From: Acinetobacter nosocomialis NIPH 2119
GTDB taxonomy: Bacteria > Pseudomonadota > Gammaproteobacteria > Pseudomonadales > Moraxellaceae
Length of the DNA stretch: 64,000 bases
Reading direction: 5' to 3'
Assembly: GCF_000368085.1 (NCBI RefSeq)
Contig: NZ_KB849239.1
Span: 3,437,715 to 3,501,714 of the forward strand
Below are positions 57,743 to 64,000 of the stretch, in pieces. Positions within the stretch are counted from its first letter, which is position 1, and the number at the start of each line of letters is the position of its first letter. The position numbers and the translations under genes were made by a program. The notes beneath the pieces were generated by a model. The model did no database searches. It was not told the origin of the DNA and saw only the letters and a program-made list of their open reading frames with translations.

Positions 57743-58168
57743 TTAGCCTATTTGTTTTCGGCTTAGCCATTTCAAGCTTAACCAGTAGCAAAAGCCGGTA
57801 AATAAAATCATGAGATAAAAACTGTAAATCTTATAAATATTCCACCAAGGAGACGGGAATGACCCGACAAAAAACAAACGTGCAATAGGGCTAATCAAAA
57901 TCCAGATCGCAGTTCCGCTGATGAAAATACTCATCAGATTTAAACGACTTTTACGGGCCAGAAAATAGGAAATGATATATGCGAAAGGAATAATTAGAAG
58001 GCCATAAAAAAGTAAATAAAATAAGAAATGGGCTAGTAAAATAACTCCAATCGAATAAAGGTTAAACTCAGCATTTAATGTCATGACCCCTAAGGCAGAT
58101 AAACTCAGCAATGGTAGGGGTGCAAGCGCAAGTGCATGAATAATCGTTTTTTTGTTATATTGAAGCAT
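57743..58168 (-). CDS. Small integral membrane protein of unknown function
   Basis: A 141-residue protein with four hydrophobic helices (about 10-30, 40-65, 75-100, 115-133) and short charged loops. No functional motif is recognised. The C-terminus is Lys/Arg-rich (LKWLSRKQIG). It is divergent from the LprI-like gene, 29 bp away. Confidence 0.7.
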   Translation of the reverse strand: MLQYNKKTIIHALALAPLPLLSLSALGVMTLNAEFNLYSIGVILLAHFLFYLLFYGLLIIPFAYIISYFLARKSRLNLMSIFISGTAIWILISPIARLFFVGSFPSPWWNIYKIYSFYLMILFTGFCYWLSLKWLSRKQIG

Positions 58169-58197
58169 ATTAAAAATTATAGAACTGAGAAGAAGTT

Positions 58198-58614
58198 ATG
58201 TTGAAATTTTGCTGCAAACTTATTGTTTTATCCAGCCTTTTCTGTAGCCCGTGGCTTTACGCGCAAACCGAAACTGATGAGCAAGATGAATACAATCAAT
58301 GTGTAGACCAGACCATTAAAGAAATGAAGCTTGAAAGCATTAATAATATGGTCGTGTATAGCTGTTCTGAACAAGCTAAAAAGACTTATGAAGAAAAAAT
58401 TGTTGCTCTGATTGATCAAATTCGTGCACAAAGCGAAGAATACAAACAGCCAGAACGTTACCAAGATATTTTAAAATCTCAGCGACTCTGGAAAGCCTAT
58501 GTAGATCAGGAATGTAATAATGCAGGTTCATATATCGGCTCACCGATGTATTCATATTGCCCAATGCAAGAGTATGAAAAGCGTGTAAAGCAGCTTGAAG
58601 AATACGTTAATTAA
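58198..58614 (+). CDS. Exported LprI/DUF1311-like protein
   Basis: A 138-residue protein with a signal peptide (about 1-22, SPWLYA). The C-terminal half has the LprI-type pattern QRYQDILKSQRLWKAYVDQECN, with nearby cysteines (SCSEQA, QECNNA, YCPMQE) expected to form disulfides. This fold is found in lysozyme-inhibitor LprI-type proteins; activity here is inferred only. An ATG at 58198 is suitable. Confidence 0.75.
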   Translation: MLKFCCKLIVLSSLFCSPWLYAQTETDEQDEYNQCVDQTIKEMKLESINNMVVYSCSEQAKKTYEEKIVALIDQIRAQSEEYKQPERYQDILKSQRLWKAYVDQECNNAGSYIGSPMYSYCPMQEYEKRVKQLEEYVN

Positions 58615-58723
58615 GACAGATTATTTTAAACGTCACCTCATGACGCTGAGCGTACTTCCCTAGATTAAATTTAAGAATGCGACATGATATTTTCTAAACG
58701 ATGCCATAAATGAGTCGTTTGAT

Positions 58724-59986
58724 ATGTCTGATCGCATTCGGGAAAAACTACAAATTCTTGCTGATGCTGCTAAATATGATGTGTCTTGTTCATCAAGTGG
58801 CAGTGACCGTAAAAACAAAAATAAAGGTCTGGGGGATGCTAGTCATTCGGGTATTTGCCATAGCTATACTGAAGATGGTCGTTGTGTGTCTCTCTTAAAA
58901 ATTCTGTTTAGCAATGTCTGTATTTTTGACTGCGCCTATTGTGTTTCACGTCGTTCTAATGACGTTCAACGTGCCGCATTTACGGTACAAGAGGTCGTCG
59001 ATTTAACCATTAATTTTTACCGTCGTAATTATATTGAAGGGTTATTTTTAAGCTCCGGCATTTTTAAATCGGCAGATCACACGATGGAGCGCATGCTCCA
59101 AGTGGTTAAAAAGTTGCGTCTTGAAGAAAACTTTAATGGTTATATTCACTTAAAAACGATTCCAGGCGCATCGCCTGAACTGATTCATGAAGCAGGTTTA
59201 TATGCTGACCGGATGAGTATTAATTTAGAAATGCCGACAGAGATGGGGCTAAAAACTTTTGCGCCAGAAAAATCACATGAGGAAGTACAAAAAGATTTAG
59301 GTTTGGTTCGTGACAGACTCATTCAACTGAAAGATGAACGACAAGTTATTAAGCATGTGCCGAAATATGTACCAGCAGGGCAGACCACCCAAATGGTGGT
59401 AGGAGCGCATCAAGAGTCAGATCAAGATGTCTTGTTCATGGCAGACAAGCACTATAAAGAATTTAAACTCAAACGCGTCTATTATTCGGGTTATATTCCA
59501 ATTAATACCGAAAATAATTACTTGCCTGCTGTTGGTTCTGCACCGCCGTTGCTTCGTGAAAACAGACTTTATCAAAGTGATTGGTTGATGCGTTTTTACG
59601 GTTTTGAAGTCAATGAAATTGTTAATGAAAAACACCCAAATTTGGATCTGGATGTAGACCCAAAATTAAGCTGGGCCTTAAGGCATCCCGAACAGTTTCC
59701 GGTAGATTTAAACCGTGCAGATTATCAAATGATTTTACGTGTGCCGGGTATTGGGGTGAAATCGGCCAAGAAAATTGTGCAAGCACGCCGTTTTGGCAAA
59801 ATCCATACCGATTTACTTAAAAAACTCGGTGTGGCCTATCAGCGTGCAAAATTCTTTATTCGCTGTGAAGACACTCCAAAATTCCAAAAAGAATTGTCTT
59901 CAAGTTTTATTCGGCAGCAGATTTTAACGCAAGGCTCATCGAAATATGTGCAGCAGCTCTCGCCACAATTAAGTCTTGGGTTTTAG
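58724..59986 (+). CDS. Radical SAM protein linked to DNA repair or modification (TIGR03916-type)
   Basis: A 420-residue enzyme with the radical SAM CxxxCxxC motif at C66-C70-C73 (CIFDCAYC) binding a 4Fe-4S cluster. It also has the N-terminal GICHSYTEDGRCVSLLKILFSNVC region and LEMPTEMGLKTFAPEKSH. The C-terminus has a helix-hairpin-helix DNA-binding segment VPGIGVKSAKKIV at about 340-352. These features match the putative DNA modification/repair radical SAM family linked to uracil-DNA glycosylase-like genes (TIGR03916). The reaction is unknown. It is followed after 3 bp by its usual partner, so the two are one operon. Confidence 0.9.
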   Translation: MSDRIREKLQILADAAKYDVSCSSSGSDRKNKNKGLGDASHSGICHSYTEDGRCVSLLKILFSNVCIFDCAYCVSRRSNDVQRAAFTVQEVVDLTINFYRRNYIEGLFLSSGIFKSADHTMERMLQVVKKLRLEENFNGYIHLKTIPGASPELIHEAGLYADRMSINLEMPTEMGLKTFAPEKSHEEVQKDLGLVRDRLIQLKDERQVIKHVPKYVPAGQTTQMVVGAHQESDQDVLFMADKHYKEFKLKRVYYSGYIPINTENNYLPAVGSAPPLLRENRLYQSDWLMRFYGFEVNEIVNEKHPNLDLDVDPKLSWALRHPEQFPVDLNRADYQMILRVPGIGVKSAKKIVQARRFGKIHTDLLKKLGVAYQRAKFFIRCEDTPKFQKELSSSFIRQQILTQGSSKYVQQLSPQLSLGF

Positions 59987-59989
59987 GCC

Positions 59990-60787
59990 ATGTTTAATGA
60001 GGAAGTTGCTTACTATTTTGATGGTTCAATGGTTGGGCTGCTAAGCTGTGTTTTTCGTGCATTTCAATTTAAAGAATTACAGGTCAGGCTCTGTTTGAAT
60101 GATGCAGCTCAACATGGCTTATTTGCCGATAAAATTGAGGTTGCAAATAATGAGCAACATGCTGAACGTGTATGGGCTGCGCTACAAAAAAAGCTTTCAT
60201 CTTCTTCGTTAAAACAATTTTATTTTGCTTATTTATCCGAATCTTTAGATGCCTATCAGCATTTATTTAATTACTGTATTTATGTGTTTACTAGCCATGT
60301 TTCCATAGAAAAAGATTATTCAAATCCTAGTGTTCTGGCAATTGCACAGTGGACGAAAAAGGTCGGGCGAGAGAAGCATCGAATGGAGGCTTTTATTCGT
60401 TTTAAGAAAACTAAAGATGAGCTTTTTTTAAGTCTGGTTCGTCCTGATTTTAATGTTTTACCACTCATTCAGCCGCATTTTAAACGGCGTTATCAAGATC
60501 AGCGTTGGTTGATTTATGATGAGCAACGTAAGTTTGGAATTTATTATGATTTACGGGAAATACATGAAGTTTCGCTCGAAGCCTCGGACGTTGACCGTAA
60601 TTTAAAAAATGGAATGAGTCAAAGCTTTCAGCTTGAGTTAGATGAGCAAGAAGTTTTGTATGATCAGCTTTGGAAAGATTATTTTAAGAGCGTAAATATT
60701 ACAGAACGCCAGAATATAAAGCTCCATGTGCAATATTTGCCGAAACGTTACTGGCGTTATTTAAATGAAAAATTGATGGAATATTAA
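59990..60787 (+). CDS. TIGR03915/DUF4130-type partner of the radical SAM protein
   Basis: A 265-residue protein with the family N-terminus YYFDGSMVGLLSCVFRAF, the KVGREKHRMEAFIRFKKTKDELFLSLVRPDFNVLPLIQPHFKRRYQDQRWLIYDEQRKFGIYYD core, and a DQLWKDYFKSVNITERQN...RYWRYLNEK C-terminus. In many bacteria this domain is fused to a uracil-DNA glycosylase-superfamily domain; here there is no such domain in the gene, as its length is that of the partner domain only. It probably acts with the radical SAM enzyme on DNA, but the reaction is unknown. Confidence 0.88.
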   Translation: MFNEEVAYYFDGSMVGLLSCVFRAFQFKELQVRLCLNDAAQHGLFADKIEVANNEQHAERVWAALQKKLSSSSLKQFYFAYLSESLDAYQHLFNYCIYVFTSHVSIEKDYSNPSVLAIAQWTKKVGREKHRMEAFIRFKKTKDELFLSLVRPDFNVLPLIQPHFKRRYQDQRWLIYDEQRKFGIYYDLREIHEVSLEASDVDRNLKNGMSQSFQLELDEQEVLYDQLWKDYFKSVNITERQNIKLHVQYLPKRYWRYLNEKLMEY

Positions 60788-60919
60788 AATTTTCAAATAG
60801 TAAGAATATATTCAACAGGTTTTCTGATAATTGAAAGATATAATTTAAATGCACTTTATGTGGCTTTGGGCGTATACTTTTGCCCGTTATAAATAACGGC
60901 ATATCCCCTAAGGTGTACT

Positions 60920-62020
60920 GTGAGTGTTATACAGCCAGAATGGTTACAGATTTTAAAACCGAATTTTAAGGTTTTACCACTAAAAGAACGGTTGCTTTGT
61001 GGCGTTGGAGCGCTATGCGGTTTAGCAATTTCTTCCTTAATTAGCTGGTATGTTTTAGATGGGATTAATGCATGGTACATTGCACCTATGGGAGCTTCCT
61101 CAGTTCTCTTATTTGCTGTGTCGACTAGTCCGCTGGCTCAGCCTTGGAATGTTATTGTTGGTAATACCTTAGCCGCCATTATTGGCGTAGCCTGTGCACA
61201 GTACATTCCGGATTTAACTACGGCTTTTAGTGTGGCTGTAGGGCTTGCTATATTTTTAATGATGACCACTGACTCTTTGCACCCACCGAGTGGTGCAGTT
61301 GCGATTACGGCTGTGTTGGGTGGTGCGGCTATTCACAAATTAGGTTTCTATTTTGTTTTCTATCCAGTTCTACTCAATTCATTACTTCTACTCGGTTTCG
61401 CCATCTTTTTTAATAGACTGATTGGGCGGCATTATCCGGTTACTGCACACTTAAATGAACGCAGTAAAGACCCAACGCCAACTCAAAAAGTCTCAATTCA
61501 GCCAAAAGATATTGAATATGCATTAGAGCATCACACTGAACTATTAGATATTAGTCAGTACGATTTAGAAAAAATCATTTTAGAAGCGCAAGAACATGCC
61601 AATGAACGCATGGTGAACCAATATGCCTGTCAGGATATTATGAGCCGTGATGTGATTAAACTACATGAAGATGATGATATTCATCAGGCATTAGATAAAT
61701 TTAAACAAGTGAACTTGATGAGCTTACCTGTTGTCAATGCAGAAAACCACTTGGTAGGAACTTTAGCACTATATGAAGTTGTGGAGTGGTTTAAAGGGGC
61801 AGCCGATCCAAGAAACTCATGGCAACATTATGTAAAGCAAATTATGAGTCGTCGAGTTGTTACTGTACTACCAACTCAGCCTATTCAAGATCTTGTACCT
61901 TACTTTGTTGAGAAGTCATTTAACTATATTCCTGTTGTTGAAGAGCGAAAACTGATAGGAATCATTAGCCGTGCAGATATGATCGCGGCTTTACAACAGC
62001 AGTTAAATCGAAAACTATAA
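60920..62020 (+). CDS. HPP-domain membrane protein with C-terminal CBS pair
   Basis: A 366-residue inner-membrane protein. The N-terminal half has the HPP domain with about four to six helices and the diagnostic motifs APMGASSVLLFAV and TDSLHPPSGAVAITAVLGG (about 116-135). A tandem CBS pair follows (about 235-360: ACQDIMSRDVIKLHED...QIMSRRVVTVLPTQ...GIISRADMIAAL) and could bind an adenine nucleotide. HPP proteins such as cyanobacterial NitT1 carry nitrite; the substrate here is unknown. The start is GTG at 60920, with CTAAGG upstream. Confidence 0.85.
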   Translation: MSVIQPEWLQILKPNFKVLPLKERLLCGVGALCGLAISSLISWYVLDGINAWYIAPMGASSVLLFAVSTSPLAQPWNVIVGNTLAAIIGVACAQYIPDLTTAFSVAVGLAIFLMMTTDSLHPPSGAVAITAVLGGAAIHKLGFYFVFYPVLLNSLLLLGFAIFFNRLIGRHYPVTAHLNERSKDPTPTQKVSIQPKDIEYALEHHTELLDISQYDLEKIILEAQEHANERMVNQYACQDIMSRDVIKLHEDDDIHQALDKFKQVNLMSLPVVNAENHLVGTLALYEVVEWFKGAADPRNSWQHYVKQIMSRRVVTVLPTQPIQDLVPYFVEKSFNYIPVVEERKLIGIISRADMIAALQQQLNRKL

Positions 62021-62030
62021 TTTTAAGCAT

Positions 62031-62068
62031 AAAAAAAGCTACGGTTGATTAGGGGATGCAACCGTAGC
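62031..62068 (-). terminator. Terminator of the PspC gene
   Basis: On the minus strand GCTACGGTTG and CAACCGTAGC form a 10-bp stem, followed by a run of seven T residues. It lies just after the gene stop. Confidence 0.88.
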
Positions 62069-62089
62069 GACCAAAATAAACTAAGTGAT

Positions 62090-62344
62090 TTAATGTATTT
62101 GTTCTTCTCGTACAGTACGAACAGGTTGTTGATAACCTTGGACTTGTTCAGGCTGTCTTTTCGGAATAACTAACCATAAAACCAAGTAGACTAAAATTCC
62201 TGGGAAAGCCGCACTCATTACCGAGACCAATACGAAAATAATGCGTAATAAATTTGCGTTCCAACCAAAACGTTCAGCAATACCGCCCATTACACCGGCG
62301 ATCATGCTTTGTCGGTTCGAGCGATATAAACCAGAATTGGTCAT
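62090..62344 (-). CDS. PspC-domain membrane protein
   Basis: An 84-residue small protein with the PspC signature: LYRSNRQSMIAGVMGGIAERFGWNANLLRIIFVLVSVMSAAFPGILVYLVLWLVIPKR, with one transmembrane hairpin at about 30-60. It relates to the phage-shock envelope stress response, but no pspA or pspF neighbour is seen. The C-terminus is polar (QPEQVQGYQQPVRTVREEQIH). Confidence 0.88.
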   Translation of the reverse strand: MTNSGLYRSNRQSMIAGVMGGIAERFGWNANLLRIIFVLVSVMSAAFPGILVYLVLWLVIPKRQPEQVQGYQQPVRTVREEQIH

Positions 62345-62586
62345 GTAGTTCTCCTCAAATATATAAATGACAAGGTTTGTTATTTCCCTTGGTTAATAGA
62401 AATATGGCGACAAAATTAACTAATTAAAGTCCGATAAAATTAAAAATAGTTAAAATATGTAAATGATTTAAATGAATGAAAGCAACATCTACTAAAATGC
62501 ACCCTTTCGGGGCTAAAAGTGTTTGTAGCAGTAATGGTAGTGTTCTTAAATCATAATTTGAACAGTCACATTGCTGTTGTATGTGA

Positions 62587-63243
62587 ATGATGTATATGTC
62601 TTTGAAGTGGTCTGGTCTTTTAATTAAATATTTAGGTTTGGCAGCCATCTTATGTATGGCGCTGAGTGCCTGTGATGCAAATCATGCCGATTCTAAGGAT
62701 CACTCAGCGTTAGCAACGACTTCTAAACATGATAATAGTCTAGTTAAAAGTACGACTGCAGTTAAAACGTTGGATGATGCAGCAGGGCGAACTTTTTTAC
62801 CCGATGGTGCACCAGATCAGACATCTAAAATATCTGAATCAGATCAACAATATGCAGGTCGCTATCATACCCGTATTTCATGTGAAGATAATTTTGCCGA
62901 TTGTGAAACAGGTGAAGCGGAATATATTTTAAACTTATTACCTGATGGCACTGCGTATTGGAACGTTGTTCATTTTGGGCGAATCAGTAATAAAGATGGG
63001 GCAAAAAGTGCAGTCATCAATCGATTATGTCCTTCATTAAAGTGGAAAGTTGATTCTGCTGCTCATGAGTTAAAGATTCAGTGTCCAACATCAGATGTTA
63101 ACTTCTACTTCAATATTATTTCGAAACAGAAATTAATCGTAAATTTAGAAAAACTGTTCTATAGCGATTATGGTAAAAATCGTGAGTTTTTAGAACAAAA
63201 CTATTTTGTTCCTACAAAAGCTTATGTACTTAATAAAGAATAA
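62587..63243 (+). CDS. Lipoprotein of unknown function
   Basis: A 218-residue lipoprotein with a lipobox LSAC at Cys29 counting from 62587; ATGs at 62590 and 62596 are also in frame and the choice is open. The mature part has a Ser/Thr/Asp-rich linker (about 30-80), then a beta-rich domain with YAGRYHTRISCEDNFADCETGEAEYILNLLPDGTAYWNVVHFG, whose pattern of C...C...LxLxPDGT faintly resembles NlpE/META-type domains. No stronger match is seen. A terminator follows. Confidence 0.72.
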   Translation: MMYMSLKWSGLLIKYLGLAAILCMALSACDANHADSKDHSALATTSKHDNSLVKSTTAVKTLDDAAGRTFLPDGAPDQTSKISESDQQYAGRYHTRISCEDNFADCETGEAEYILNLLPDGTAYWNVVHFGRISNKDGAKSAVINRLCPSLKWKVDSAAHELKIQCPTSDVNFYFNIISKQKLIVNLEKLFYSDYGKNREFLEQNYFVPTKAYVLNKE

Positions 63244-63260
63244 AGTTATTTTAATTCAAT

Positions 63261-63295
63261 AAAAAAGAGCGCAATATTAATTGCGCTCTTTTTTA
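63261..63295 (+). terminator. Shared terminator
   Basis: AAAAAAGAGCGCAAT, loop ATTA, ATTGCGCTCTTTTTT. It is symmetric, between two convergent genes. Confidence 0.92.
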
Positions 63296-63314
63296 TTTTA
63301 CTACTTACTTATTA

Positions 63315-64000
63315 TTAATAGTCGAAGCTAAAGTGTTCAACTGGTAATGAAGTAAGTGTACGAGAAGTCGTTACCATTGATTCTGCATGACCTTGTGCAC
63401 GTGGTAATAAGCGGTCGAAGTAGAAATCAGCAACTTTAATTTTTGCTTTATAGAATTCAGGAGTTTCTTTACCGTCACCTGCTTCTAATTTTTCAGAAGC
63501 AACTACGGCTTGTTGAGCCCAGAAATAAGCCATCATGACATAGCCTGAGAACATCAAGAAATCTACAGAAGCAGAAGATACGATATCACGGTCTTTACGT
63601 GCAGCAAGCATGATACGAACAGTTAAAGTGTTCCATTGAGCACAAAGCTTTGTTAAATCCCAAGCGAAACGACGTAAGTATTTATTACGTGCATGTGTTG
63701 CACAGAATTTTAAGATTTCAGCAGTGTATTCACGCACTACTTTACCTTTTGAGCTTAACAACACTTTACGACCAATCAAGTCGAGTGCCTGAACACCAGT
63801 TGTTCCTTCGTATAAAGTAGAAATACGAGCATCACGTACGATTTGCTCCATACCCCATTCTTTGATGTAGCCATGACCACCATACACTTGCATACCGTGG
63901 TTAGCAGCTTCTAGGCCAAGCTCGGTCAAGAAACCTTTCAAAATTGGTGTATAGAAACCAAGTTTGTCATCATAATCTTCAAATGCAGCTTGGTCACCGC
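63315..64000 (-). CDS. Acyl-CoA dehydrogenase, C-terminal part
   Basis: C-terminal portion (about 228 residues) of an FAD acyl-CoA dehydrogenase; the frame remains open at base 64000, so the N-terminus lies outside. The motif NHGMQVYGGHGYIKEWGMEQIVRDARISTLYEGTTGVQALDLIGRKVL is diagnostic, with the EGTT turn and the YGG FAD/substrate loop. A further C-terminal extension (about the last 120 residues) is typical of the ~590-residue long-chain form. It would catalyse the first step of beta-oxidation. It is divergent to nothing visible; its operon is outside the window. Confidence 0.92.
   Translation of the reverse strand, partial: GDQAAFEDYDDKLGFYTPILKGFLTELGLEAANHGMQVYGGHGYIKEWGMEQIVRDARISTLYEGTTGVQALDLIGRKVLLSSKGKVVREYTAEILKFCATHARNKYLRRFAWDLTKLCAQWNTLTVRIMLAARKDRDIVSSASVDFLMFSGYVMMAYFWAQQAVVASEKLEAGDGKETPEFYKAKIKVADFYFDRLLPRAQGHAESMVTTSRTLTSLPVEHFSFDY

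Overview
The window is chromosomal DNA from a low-GC gammaproteobacterium, almost certainly Acinetobacter and most likely the A. calcoaceticus-baumannii complex. Three things point there: a SpoT whose synthetase half has decayed, a CraA-type chloramphenicol efflux pump, and a lipase operon in the order chaperone then lipase. The minor pilin/PilY1 cluster followed by two ComE/ComF-like pilins also matches Acinetobacter. I see no rRNA, tRNA, insertion sequence, prophage or CRISPR array. Genes at both window edges (spoT, acyl-CoA dehydrogenase) are cut off.

Layout. 1-4.1 kb: spoT, rpoZ and gmk on the minus strand, divergent from ispH. 4.2-12.1 kb: one tightly coupled plus-strand operon for the type IV pilus tip and competence machinery (fimT-like, pilV, pilW, pilX, pilY1 and two pilins). 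12.2-14.5 kb: rpsP-rimM-trmD-rplS with a long, hairpin-rich leader before rplS. 14.5-16.6 kb: secreted lipase and its membrane foldase. 16.8-22.3 kb: truB, a TSUP transporter, a hemerythrin-like protein, two tandem DMT exporters, and serA. 22.7-31.6 kb: a D-2-hydroxyglutarate dehydrogenase divergent from serA, two related small lipoproteins on either side of a ygiN-mdaB quinone-redox pair, craA, a YccS/FUSC protein and lipoprotein sodC. 31.7-37.8 kb: AI-2E transporter, an orphan ParA, a Holliday-resolvase-related protein, envelope proteins of unknown function, a methyltransferase and an unrecognised alpha/beta-hydrolase-like protein.

38-48.2 kb is the arginine region: an amino acid permease bracketed by very A+T-rich gaps, glutamate dehydrogenase, then astCADBE. 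Together these import arginine, convert it through the succinyltransferase pathway to glutamate and succinate, and feed glutamate to 2-oxoglutarate. A strong terminator-like hairpin sits between gdh and astC. 48-54.6 kb is an accessory envelope/secretion stretch: a repeat-rich alanine/lysine protein, a small proline-rich membrane protein next to a secreted subtilase, small exported proteins, a LysR/DMT pair and a YciI protein. 54.6-57.7 kb is glyQS. 58.2-64 kb holds an LprI-like protein, a radical-SAM/DUF4130-type pair from a poorly understood DNA repair or modification family, an HPP-CBS membrane protein, a PspC protein, a lipoprotein and the acyl-CoA dehydrogenase end.

The observations most worth following are the radical-SAM pair without a fused glycosylase, the large insertion inside the PilY1 VWA domain, the rplS leader hairpins, the gdh/astC attenuator-like element, the subtilase with its small partner, and the unannotated hydrolase at 36.5 kb. 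Start sites were chosen by reading Shine-Dalgarno spacing by eye; no similarity search or folding program was run.
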